Source: Chionis minor (taxonomy: Eukaryota; Chordata; Aves; Charadriiformes; Chionididae). From it: a DNA stretch of 64,000 nt. The DNA lies in assembly GCA_013398295.1 (NCBI GenBank), contig VZSF01008169.1, forward strand, positions 1,116,001 to 1,180,000, given 5' to 3'. Positions within the stretch are counted from its first letter, which is position 1. Every line of letters starts with the position of its first letter. The notes beneath the pieces were generated by a model, which searched no databases, was not told the DNA's origin, and saw only the letters and a list, made by a program, of their open reading frames with translations. A program made the translations under genes and the position numbers. Positions 37,814 through 47,660 of this stretch are shown piece by piece.

Positions 37814-39327
37814 TCAGAGAGAACTAGGGCCTGCAGGAAGATTTGGTTGCATTTACTGCCTTGGCAATCTCAGGCATAGTCATCTTCTCTCCATTTCCGA
37901 AAGCAGAAAGAAGTGAGGAAATTTAAAACAGGCTAGCAAAAAACTATGCATTAGTTTCACACCATTAAATCTTTGCTTTATTTTGGCTCCTTAATAGGTC
38001 AGGCTTCAGCCAGGAAAACCCAGCAGCCAACTACAAGTTGGCAATTTCAGAGTATTAGGCTGTATGAGGCTACTGTAAAGATTCAAAGGGCATGGCTGTC
38101 AACCCCTGAGTCCCCCTGCCTGTGCTGCTATGGGCACAGCATGACCTCACTGTTATGCAAAAGAGCCTGGAGGTTGTGGAGCTAGAAGTCCTAAAAATTG
38201 TATATCCGAGCATGAAGTTTGGAGTTACAGCTGCTCCAACATGCTTAGAGTAGACTGAGCATAACTCCAAGTTATTGATGAAGGTAGGCATGCAAATGTG
38301 AGAACTACAAAAATTCACTTTTAAAAGGACAATAGTTCACATCATCCTCCTGTTTAAATTTAGAGGAAACTGCTTTTTACTTCAGTTTAGAGCAGAACAG
38401 CATATTCTGCTGTGACCTCTACTTTGCAGCATACGCACAGCAAGGTGTTTCCCAGAAGCTTCTTTCCGACTTCCAATAAAAAGCCAGAGTGTTCTGTGGC
38501 TTGCAGCAGAGACATGGAGTCTTGCCAGCAGGAATCTGCAGCTAAGAGTCACTTAGCCTGAGCCTTTGATTTCCTAACAGTTCTGTGTTCAGGGAGAGAA
38601 TTATCAATAAGGCAGGCTGCAGTATTTGTTTTCCTTGTTTTCTTTTATTCAACAACCATTACTTTTCAGGTAGTTGCTGTAATTTCTGTTTCAGAAGGGT
38701 TTGCTGTGAGTACTGAGGTCCTTTTTCTGACTGATGTAGCAAAACATGTAATTGCTATTAAACCTTGGTACAGTGGTCCTCTCTATGTAAAGAAGCACTA
38801 ACAAGACAATTTTAAACTCTGCACAGCAAATCCGTTCTTTCATTTTGCTCAGAAAGTGCCTTGAGTTTTTCAGAGGAACATTGGTTTGCTATTGGTCTTT
38901 TTCTTTTTAATTGTTTCTTTTTGTTTGCAGATTGGGGATTATTTTGAGATGTTTTGATAAAATGCATTAATGAGTACACTCAAGCTGGTAGAGTTGCTTT
39001 GCATTCACATCAATGTAGTGCAGTTGCAAAATGTAATGAAATCAACACTGCATGAGTCATAAGGGAATGTAAAGAGTGACAAAAATCATGGTGATCTGCG
39101 TGTGGAGCGATGTTAGCAAAAGCAATACTCCGATGACAAAGACTGTCTTCCTCATAGAAGAAAGTGCTATTGATTTTTTTTTTTTTTTCTTTCTTCCGTC
39201 CTGAATTAAACAATATAAGCCAGACCGCCCAGTTGTTCCAGTCAGTGTACGTGTTACTCTGGGTAAATTGGATATTTAATGGGACATTGATTTGTCTTAT
39301 TGGAAACCCAAATGAGTTTAAGAAAGT

Positions 39328-39349
39328 ATTAATTATTCATTAATTATTC
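39328..39349. repeat. Tandem 11-mer with two TAATTA homeodomain cores
   Basis: The 11-mer ATTAATTATTC is repeated exactly twice in tandem. Each unit contains TAATTA, the core bound by many homeodomain proteins. It may be functional or a chance slip in AT-rich sequence. Confidence 0.4.
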
Positions 39350-41526
39350 TTTTAAGCTGGTCTTGTAAGCAAGAGTGGAGGTCTCAATCTAGCTTGTCTT
39401 GAAAAGTTCTTCTGTGCCTCTCTCATGTTATACACCTTTACATGTCTCACCTTTACGTATCTTGTGCATGTTCATTAAGATGTCTTCAGGCAGTGCCCAG
39501 TAGCATTGGAAGTTAAAACTGTTGGAAGGCAACCTGAAACTTTTGAAAAGCTTTATTGATGATCTCTTGTAATTGGTCTCTGTAAAAGCGTAGACTGCGA
39601 CAACTCAGACTTCTACAGGTACTGTAGCTTTCATAGTTAATTTTGAAAAGTGCTGAAGGAATAAAAATAAGGCTAAACATTAAAAAAAATCGTTGCACCT
39701 GTTTGATCTGTGTGCCTGCGTCCAGCATCCCGTTGTTGAAGGGTAGACACTGCACTAGTTTAACTAGAGCCAGTTTAACAAATCAGTTCACTTAGTAGCT
39801 GAGGTACTTTTGATGGAATGATGTTTGTTTGAAAATAGTTTCGTTGTGTTAGTAGGTATTTGCGTCTTGCTGATGTAACCTAGACTGAAAGATACATTGT
39901 GTGTAATCTTACACAAAAGGATCTGCGCACCTTGTTATTCTGGTTGGGCTAAGCTGGTATAAAATCACATCTTGACTTAATCTGACATGATTTGTGTGTA
40001 GACAAGTGTCAATTCACATCAGTGTACTGGAACTGGTAAATGCTTGACTTATGTTTATATTACACTACCCATGCAGTAAGTGTGAACTTTATGATACAAA
40101 GACAATGTGAGCCCCAGTATTGAACCAAGAACCTGTTGCTCTGGTAGCATCTTTCCCTCAGAAAGTTGTTAATTTATGTTCTTTTAATTTGGAAGACAGT
40201 CGTGGTGTTAATATATTTGGATTTGAAACTTCATTAAAGGCAACGCAGCTCCTCAAGTTAGTGTTTGTCTTCTCACACACTTTCCAATGAACGCTGCTTC
40301 CAGAAGTATGGCAGATGTGGCACGTGTGACCATCAGGACTGACTTACTGTCCTTATGTGACTCTCTCCACCCCATTGCTTGGGAATGTTGTCATCTGTAT
40401 TTATTCTCACAGTGGGGTGAAGCTGACAGTGCCGTTACACCTGGTTTACAGCCAGGGACACTCAAGACACGGCGAAACTAAAACATTCAGATAACCTAAT
40501 TTTAAGCGGCTAGCTTACAGGCTCAGAGACTTTGCTGAACTTCGCTGTCTGAGTTTAGTCCTTTAGAGTTAAGGGCATTCCATCCAGAGAGCTCAGGTGT
40601 CTGTTGTGGAGCAGGGGTTGGAACCAGGGTTATCCAGATCCTAAATTAGTGTCCTGTCACTGGTTATACTGGCTGGAGTCTGTTATTGTCTTAGTTATGA
40701 TATATAGTTGCCGTATTGCACCACTGCTGCTGGTGTGTGATGCCTGAGAATATATCCTCTAGCGTGCAGTTGATGCAAGGAGGGTTGGTGCAGGCAGACC
40801 CTGAAATATTTACTGTGTTGAGATGTGAAATGCTTGTACTGAATGAGCCTAGCTCCTAGCTCAGCGTTTTCAGACCCAAAGCAGCTCACAAATTACATGT
40901 CCAGTAAAGCTGGCTGGACTTCAGTCAGAAACATTTAAGTAAGCTGCTGGTAAAGGGATTTCTCTTTCTTTTTCTTTAGTTCCCTGTTCTTTCCTCACTG
41001 ATGACAATAAAGGGTCACCTCCGCCTTGTGGTGAAGGTGACCCTGGGAAGCCTTGTGTGTATTGCATATATCCAGAGGAAAAAGCTTGCAAGCAATTCCT
41101 TGCAGGAGAACAAAAATCAATTACTCAATCTTCACCTGCAATGCCAAATTGAGGCCACTAAGACAAGCACTGTAATTAGCTTCACTTAAGATATCAGTCT
41201 GGAAACAGAAACTAGCAGTATTTGTATTCATTTAAATGGCTGTAAAGGCAAAACTGGAAAGTAGTTGCATCATTGGACCAATCTTCAAAACATTTATTTA
41301 TTCTGTGTTAAAGAGAAAACCCTTGTCTTTCAGAAGATCTGGATGCTGGCATGCACAATGTGTTAGCTTGTCCTCCACATATGAGTTTGAGAGAGCAGAA
41401 TGTTGCGGGTGTACCCGTGAGCGCTGAGGGAGCTGACAGAAGTCATTGCTGGGCCTCCATCATCTTTGGAGAACAGGAGAGGTGTCTAAGGACTGAAGGA
41501 AAGCCAATGTTACTCCAGTCTTCAAA

Positions 41527-41774
41527 TGTTACTCCAACCAGTGTTACTCCAGTCTCACCGTACAGGCCACCTATATTTTTTTTCCTGTACTCAGCACTGG
41601 TGAGGCTGCTGCCAGAGTACTTGTTCAGTATTTAAAAAACAGGTAGACATTGTTACTCCAACCAGTGTTACTCCAGTCTCACCGTACAGGCCACCTATAT
41701 TTTTTTTCCTGTACTCAGCACTGGTGAGGCTGCTGCCAGAGTACTTGTTCAGTATTTAAAAAACAGGTAGACAT
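41527..41774 (+). repeat. Perfect 124-bp tandem duplication (two units)
   Basis: Units 41527-41650 and 41651-41774 are identical base for base, including an 8-T run. Each begins TGTTACTCCAACC and ends AACAGGTAGACAT. The 10-mer TGTTACTCCA also occurs twice within each unit and once just upstream in the host CR1, which may have promoted the event. Perfect identity means either a recent duplication or an assembly artefact. Confidence 0.95.
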
Positions 41775-41881
41775 GGTGCTGAGGGACATGGTTTAGGAGT
41801 GGTTTTGGCAGAGTTAGGTTTATGGTTGGATTCCATGATCTTAAAGGTCTCTTCCAACCTAAGTGATTCTGTGATTCTGTG
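41527..41881 (+). mobile_element. Nested CR1 insert, internally deleted
   Basis: This insert separates two host CR1 pieces that would otherwise abut (GTCTTCAAA and AAAGGGGCAAGGAGG). It contains CCTGTACTCAGCACTGGTGAGG, typical of CR1 coding sequence, and ends in the CR1 3' tail GTCTCTTCCAACCTAAGTG followed by two GATTCTGT octamers. Its first 248 bp are a perfect tandem pair. No clear target-site duplication beyond a couple of A residues can be seen, which is usual for CR1. Confidence 0.8.
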
Positions 41882-44800
41882 AAAAGGGGCAAGGAGGAAG
41901 ACCCAGGAAACTACAGACCAGTCAGCCTCACCTCCATCCCTAGAAAGAACAGCTTGTTCTGGGCATCTCAAAGCATCTGGAGGAAAAGAAGGTTATCAGA
42001 AGTAGTCAACATGGGGAAGTCATGTCTGACTAATCTGATAGCCTTCTTCGATAGCATGACTGGATGGATAGATGAGGCGAGGACAGTGGATGTTGTCTAC
42101 CTTGAGTGCAGCAAGGCTTTCAACAGTCTCCCATGTCATCCTCACAGGCAAGCTTAGGAACTGTGGGTTAGATGAATGGACAGTGGGGTGGATTGAAAAC
42201 TGTCTGGCAGGTAGAGCTCAGAGGGTTGTGATTAGTGGCACAGAGTACAGTTGGAGGCCTGTAACTAGTGGTGTTCCCCAGGGGTCAGTGCTGGGTCCAG
42301 CCCTGCTCAGTATATTCATCAATGACCTGGATGGAAGGGCTGGAGTGTACCATCAGCAAGTTTGCTGATGACACAAAACTGGGAGGGGTGGCTGACACAC
42401 CAGAAGACTGTGCTGCCATTCAGGGGGCCTGGCCAAGCTGGAGAGCTGGGCAGGGAGAAACCGTATGAAGTTCAACAAACGCAAGTGTAGGGTCCTGCAC
42501 CTGGGGAGGAGTAACCCCATGCAGCAGTACAGGCTGGGGGCTGACCTGCTGGAAAGCAGCTCTGTGGAAAGGGACCTGGGAGTCCTGGTGGACAACAGGA
42601 TGCCCATGAGCCAGCAATGTGCCCTCGTGGCCAAGAAGGCGAATGGCATCCTGGGGGGCATCAAGAGGAGTGTGGCCAGCAGGTGGAGGGGGGTCATCCT
42701 CCCCCTCTACTCTGCCCTGGTGGGGCCACATCTGGAGTCCTGTGTCCAGTTCTGGGCTCCCCAGTTCAAGAAGGACAGGTGCTGGTGCTGGAGAATGTAC
42801 AGCGAAGGGCTACGCAGATGATTAGGGGTCTGGAATATCTTTCTTATGAGGAAAGGCTGAGGGAGTTGGGTCTTTTTAGTCTGGAGAAGACTGAGGTGTG
42901 ATCTTACCAATGCTTACAAATCCTTAAAGGGAGGGTGCCAGGAGGAGGGGGCCAGTCTTTTTTCAGTGGTACCCAGTGATAGGACAAGGAGCAACAGGTA
43001 TAAAATCAAATATAGAAAGTTCCATCTCACCATGAGGAGAAACTTCTTTATTTTGAGGGTGGCAGAGCACTGGCACAGGCTGCCCAGAGAGGTGGTGGAG
43101 TCTCTGACTCTGGAAACACCCAGAACGCACCTGGACGCCACCCTGTGCAACCTGCTCTGGCAGGGGGGTTGGACTAGCTGATCTCCAGAGGTCCCTTCCA
43201 GTTCCTGTAATTCTGTGGGTACAGATTTCACATTGCAGCATTTAAGACCTAGGGAGCATTTGACCAAATCCTGGATCCAGTTCCTCATCTGAGCAACTTT
43301 AAAAATTCTGTTACCTTTTCTTCAGCTGGCATCAGGCCCATCTCAGGCTGTCTGATCTGAGAGGAAATTTTCCTCATAATAATTTAATTTGCTAGCACTT
43401 GTCGCTATTTTTGTCTCTTTCTTTCTCGTTGCATAAACTATGTGTTTCCTTGGTTACAAGTTAATAGTTAATACTCTTGTTTGGAAGAATCATAACTTCC
43501 CCTCCAGAAATAGTATTGCATTGCAGACTGTTAGATGAGGTTCACTCAAGGCAAGGCATTTACTGGGCTCTTATTTAGATGAAGCTGCTAATTGAAATAG
43601 TGGTTGGCATTGCCAGCTGCATTCTGTTCACCAGTACGGGCAGAATAACTGCTGAAGGCAAATAGTTGAAATGAGGCTACCAGAGGAGGAGGTATTCAAA
43701 ACTTTGTGCTTGAGTAGAAGAATTCAGCCGCCGCCTCTGAAGGTTTGGAATGTGTGTGGGGGGGTGAAGACCAAAATAGCAGCTGCCATGTTAGTTTGGC
43801 TAGACTTACAGCAGAAATTACTGCTTGGAATATTTGTTATCCTCTATTCTTGATGCTGTTACCCCTTTAATTGCATATGAGGCTTTTTTACTATCAATCT
43901 TGTGTTCATATAATGCAGAATGATAGCAGCATTTCTTCACATAATGCGTTTATAGAAGAGAGTAATACAGAAGGACTTTATGAAGTGATGGGACTTTTTC
44001 CCTAGAAATTCATTGAGGAAAGGGAGGAAATTGGTGCAGTAAATATGAGCAAGGTATCTCGGTTTTTTTGCTGCATAAGCAATAACCTGAAAAAAAGCAT
44101 AATCCTGGCTGGGAAGATGTCAGGAATTGATCAGGAAAGGGAAAGAGAGCTCCAGAAAACACCGAGATACAATAATGAAGGTGATTCCCAGTGACAGAGG
44201 GAGGTGTATCAGCAGTCAGTCCTTGGCAGGCCAGGAAAAGCAGGACAGGAATGGTATAAAGACAGAGGTGTGGGTAGAGAGAAATGTTTCCTCAGAAATG
44301 TTCTGATGACCATCACTAGTTTGAGAACAATAATACAAGGAGGACAACTTTCTCCTGCCAGAATGGGATGTAGAAGGGAGATTTGAAGGAATGTAGTTTT
44401 GTTTGGGAGCATTCTGGGCAATACTTTCCGTTTCAGACAGTACAGTTGAGACTCAGTCTTGCTCTAGCTTACACCCATACATTGCTATTGGGGCCCCGAG
44501 CTGTCACAAAACACTTCTGAAGAGAAAGTTACACGTTTTTTGTGGAAGCCAAATATGGAGTAATAAAACTTCTGACAATGAATTACACAATAAAGCTGAC
44601 ACAAACCTTTCCTATTACTATCCAAGCTCCAGGGCTGTGGGATAGCTGATCAATTGCCCTGAAATTTCGTCATTTCTATCTACTCATAATATCTCTAATT
44701 TGCATGCAGAGTCAATTCTGCTAGAAGTAATGGGAGCAGAAACAAATAAAATTGTCGTCTTTTCTCTTCAGATGTGCTTTCCCTGTGTTAGGTATGTGCT

Positions 44801-45292
44801 GTAGCAAAATGAAGATGTGTGTAGTTTATATTTATTATAGTCATTTGCATGCGAAGTCAAGCTACCTGGTTTGTCTGGTTTCCCAAAACATGACTTGGAG
44901 TTGCATTCTTTTCATTCTTTTTGCTTGGAGTGTGGTCTTTCTTGGGTTAAAATAGCCCGGTTCTTGTTGCCTTGTGTGCTTTTTGAATGGTTTACGCACA
45001 CTCATGTTCTTGGAAAGAAAACCTTAGGCAGTTTGAAACATTTTGTGGCACTTTTTCCTCATCTTTCCATGGCAGCCTCAGTGGAAAGAGGTAGTAGTTG
45101 CTGTGAACGGCTTGAACTATTGTTTATGAAAAGGCTTTTTTTTTTTTTTAAAAAAAGGTAACCTTTTAGATGAACATGAAATGTGAACAGGTATATTTGT
45201 ATCGTGATGAAAAGCGTCTGAGAACACGGATATATGTACAGGAGAAAATATTCTTTTTGTTTGGGCTTAAGTCATATTTTTTTGCTTTGCAG

Positions 45293-45427
45293 TGGCCCAT
45301 CCCCAGGAGCCTCACCACCCCTCGGAAAAGCCGGTCATCCACTGCCATAAATGTGGGGAGCCATGTAAAGGTGAAGTGCTCCGTGTTCAGGCCAGACACT
45401 TTCACATCAAATGCTTCACCTGCAAAG
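45293..45427 (+). CDS. ABLIM1: ABLIM1 coding exon: lead-in and first half of LIM domain 1
   Basis: A clean acceptor (pyrimidine tract, TTTGCAG) precedes 45293 and a GTAAGA donor begins at 45428. The 135-bp exon is phase 1 at both ends. Counting the split Val, it encodes 45 residues: a His/Pro/Glu-rich lead-in, then VIHCHKCGEPCKGEVLRVQ and on through HIKCFTCK. With the 9839 start these are residues 82-126. Visible zinc ligands of LIM1 are C99 and C102 (CHKC), then after 16 residues H119 and C122, and C125; the next ligand lies across the intron. LIM1 coordinates two zinc ions and serves as a protein-binding module in the ABLIM1 scaffold. The symmetric phase means different first exons can be joined to it without changing the frame, which fits a gene with several starts. 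Confidence 0.97.
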
Positions 45428-45456
45428 GTAAGACCTTGGTGTTCATCTGTTAGCAA

Positions 45457-45511
45457 TGAGTCAAATGAATTTGACTCAATGAGTCAAATGAGTCAATGAA
45501 TCAATGAGTCA
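45457..45511. promoter_or_regulatory. Cluster of five AP-1 (TRE) heptamers just inside ABLIM1 intron
   Basis: Five exact TGAGTCA/TGACTCA heptamers occur at 45457-45463, 45472-45478 (TGACTCA), 45480-45486, 45489-45495 and 45505-45511, with one near match (TGAATCA) between the last two. The cluster starts 30 bp after the LIM1 exon ends. A further TGAGTCA lies near 45653. The array looks like a short degenerate repeat of about 9-15 bp, so repeat expansion may explain it, but each unit is a full FOS/JUN consensus. Confidence 0.4.
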
Positions 45512-46468
45512 AAAATGAATTTGTGCAAATGTACCTTGATCCAGCGATGAGAGGTCACGCTTCCTGCAATCAGCTGGTTACAGGATATTCACGTTGCTCC
45601 GTATCTGAAGGATTTGGGAGGAGGCAGGATAAAGAATGGCAGGTGGAATGGCTGAGTCACACATGTACAAGCAGCAAGGCGATTGGTGTCACACAGGACA
45701 AAATCAATATATAAACATCTACGATTTAATTGAAAAAAAAGATTATATGAGACATTTGATTCGGGGGCAGGAGAGCTGGGGGATAAATTTGCCACCGCTA
45801 CCAACACTGAAAAGAGCACGTTCTGCTCTGAATACTTAAGTGGTCGTTCTTTTTCTTTTCTACTGTTCGCTGAGTACAAGCTACACAATAGATAATTGTA
45901 CCTGAAAGAGATGAAAAAACTCTTAGCTTTTTAAAATCTTATTTTCCATTTTATTTGCTTCATACAGTTCTATGTAGACTGTCAGTTTCACATTTTTCTA
46001 GAAAAGTGAATTAGGCCATAATTAGGCTCTGGCTGCTTTGGTGATTTATTTTTTTTTCTCCCATGTTTATTTGGGAAACAATGGAACAACACTAAACAGC
46101 CAAGATGAAGTGCTTTATGGGGAATCATAAAACACAGGAAGAGAAAGTATCACCCTAGCAGCTACTCAGAAATCCGGTATAAATAGTTGAGTTGGTTTCA
46201 ATTGTTGTTGCATGTATTTCCTGTTATTTCCACATATGGGGGTGAGCGTATATTGAGATTGTATGGTGTGCTGTGGTGAAAAGACAGACAGCATAAGAAT
46301 ACTTAAGACAATTCTGTCTTTTTGTAGTTTTTGTTCTAAATGCTTTTTCAAGAATTTGGATAAATCTGGACTTTTTTTTTTTTTAAAACTGTTAATAGCA
46401 AACCCTGCCTTTTGTTAGGGATAGTTATGAAAATTGAGCTTCTTTTAACTGACTTGATTGCTGAAAGT

Positions 46469-46932
46469 CATAGAATCATAGAATCATAGGATGGTTAGAG
46501 TTGGAAGGGACCTTAAAGATCATCAAGTTCCAACCCCCCTGCCATGGGCAGGGACACCTCTCACTAGAGCAGGTTGCTCAAAGCCCCATCCAGCCTGGCC
46601 TTAAACACTTCCAGGGATGGGGGATCCACAGCTTCTCTGGGCAACCTGTTCCAGTGCCTCACCACCCTCCCAGTAAAGAACTTCTTCCTAATATCTAATC
46701 TAAATCTCCCCTCTTCCAATTTAAAACCATTACCCCTTGTCCTATCACTAGACTTCCTGACAAAGAGTCCCTCTCCAGCTCTCCTGTAGGCTCCCTTCAG
46801 ATACTGAAAGGCTGCTATCAGGTCTCCCCGGAGCCTTCTCTTCTCCAGGCTGAACAGCCCCAGCTCTCTCAGCCTGTCCTCATAGGAGAGGTGCTCCATC
46901 CCTCTAATCATCTTAGTGGCCCTTCGCTGGAA
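46469..46932 (-). mobile_element. CR1 LINE 3' end, best preserved copy, minus strand
   Basis: On the minus strand this copy keeps an open frame of about 130 codons for the C-terminal end of CR1 ORF2 ([20 protein letters not shown] through [20 protein letters not shown]). It ends in intact octamers (+ strand CATAGAATCATAGAATCATAGG). It is 5'-truncated near 46932 and followed by an A/C-rich stretch. The intact frame and tail suggest it is the youngest CR1 here, although it lacks the catalytic domains and cannot move by itself. Confidence 0.95.
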
Positions 46933-46939
46933 GTTTTGC

Positions 46940-47007
46940 CTGCATTTAAGAAAAAAAAACCCCAACCAACCAACCAAACAAACAAAAAAAAACCCCCCAA
47001 ACCCCCC
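46940..47007. repeat. A/C-rich simple sequence
   Basis: A run of poly-A, (CCAA)n, (CAAA)n and C/A tracts separates the truncated CR1 end from the GC-rich block. It looks like simple-repeat expansion. Confidence 0.75.
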
Positions 47008-47029
47008 TGATGGATACTGACATCCAAGA

Positions 47030-47660
47030 GAAACCTCGGAGCCTCCCCCTGCTTCAGGCCGCCCTGTGTGAGCCTCCCTGCCTTTCCGGCTCCCCCTTCC
47101 TGAGCATGGGAGCTCGGTCTCCCATACTTTGGTGCTCCCTGATTTTTCTGGGCCTCCCCTTCCACAGGTTGTGATTTTCCAGGACTCCCCCTTTTATGGA
47201 GGCCTCCCCTTTTTCGGAGCCTCATTCACCTGGGGGCTCCACTTGTGATCTCCTGCCCACTCCAAGCATCGTCGGCTCCCTTGTTCCCAGCCTCTGAGGG
47301 CTTTGAGTCTCCCAACCTCCCATATTTTTTGGGGGGGGCGCCCAACAATTTTGGGCCACCGCAACTCTTCCTGCTTTTTTTATTGGCTTTCCATGCGTTC
47401 AGGCCTCCTACTGATTTTGGGCTCTGCTTCCCCCTGGCTCCCTCCGCAGTGGGCCTCCCCCCCCCACACTCATCCATCTTCCACTGTGCGAGTCTCTCCC
47501 CTCTCACTGCGCCTCCCCCTCCGCGGGCCGCCATTCCCTGTGCCTCTCCCTGCCTTTCAGCATGGGCCTTGTAATATTATGGACCTCTGCTCTGCGAGCC
47601 GCCCCCATTCTCTGGCCCTGCTGCTCGCCGGACCTCCGCTCTGAGCCTCACCCTCAGATC
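47030..47660. repeat. GC-rich degenerate minisatellite-like block
   Basis: The motif GGAGGCCCAAAAATCAG (minus strand) recurs in degraded form at irregular steps of about 25-60 bp; clear examples are near 47141-47158, 47347-47360 and 47411-47432. CCTCCC/GCTCCC boxes recur throughout. The strand asymmetry (pyrimidine-rich + strand) leaves long chance frames on both strands, such as a minus-strand frame at 47226-47534. It lies next to the 5' end of a minus-strand CR1 and to CpG-rich sequence up to about 47930. An old LTR is an alternative reading. Confidence 0.55.

Larger units (their letters stand above)
30061..41399. other. Intronic stretch, no gene recognised
   Basis: About 11 kb of AT-rich intron without CR1. 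It holds only small repeats: a C-rich tract near 35617-35630, (AG)n near 37800 and a tandem TAATTA 11-mer at 39328. Frames near 31087-31452, 36550-36835 and 37460-37741 show no known domains. Confidence 0.55.
41400..43218 (+). mobile_element. CR1 LINE, longest copy, with nested insertion
   Basis: This copy spans from the start of the reverse-transcriptase region through the 3' end. Visible ORF2 pieces include NYRPVSLTSIP (around 41910), [21 protein letters not shown] (around 42270), FADDTKLGG (around 42365), the thumb/connection region from 42465 and the C-terminal tail from 43000. Frameshifts and small deletions break it into at least four frames. Host homology stops at 41526 and resumes at about 41882, so a second CR1 sits inside it. 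The tail near 43180-43218 has one degraded octamer. Confidence 0.93.
10083..45292 (+). other. ABLIM1: ABLIM1 intron 1 (about 35.2 kb)
   Basis: GTAAGC donor at 10083, TTTGCAG acceptor at 45292, phase 1. The sequence is AT-rich and carries CR1 copies near 10.3, 13.8, 14.1, 15.5, 17.3, 27.4 and 41.4 kb, plus the inverted repeat, the CpG-rich patch at 18.0-18.2 kb, the candidate alternative exon at 25.9 kb and the MIR relic at 30.0 kb. Large first introns with internal promoters are typical of ABLIM genes. Its existence depends on the 9839 exon being real. Confidence 0.75.

Noticed and set aside
41001..41036. Possible initiator exon (ATG, then AAG before GTGACC at about 41037)
   Set aside because: It ends in phase 0, which does not match the phase 1 acceptor at 45293, and the donor is weak.
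47226..47534. Minus-strand 102-codon frame starting MAARGGGG
   Set aside because: It lies wholly in the GC-rich degenerate repeat, has low-complexity Gly/Lys/Pro composition from repeat units, and has no splice partners.
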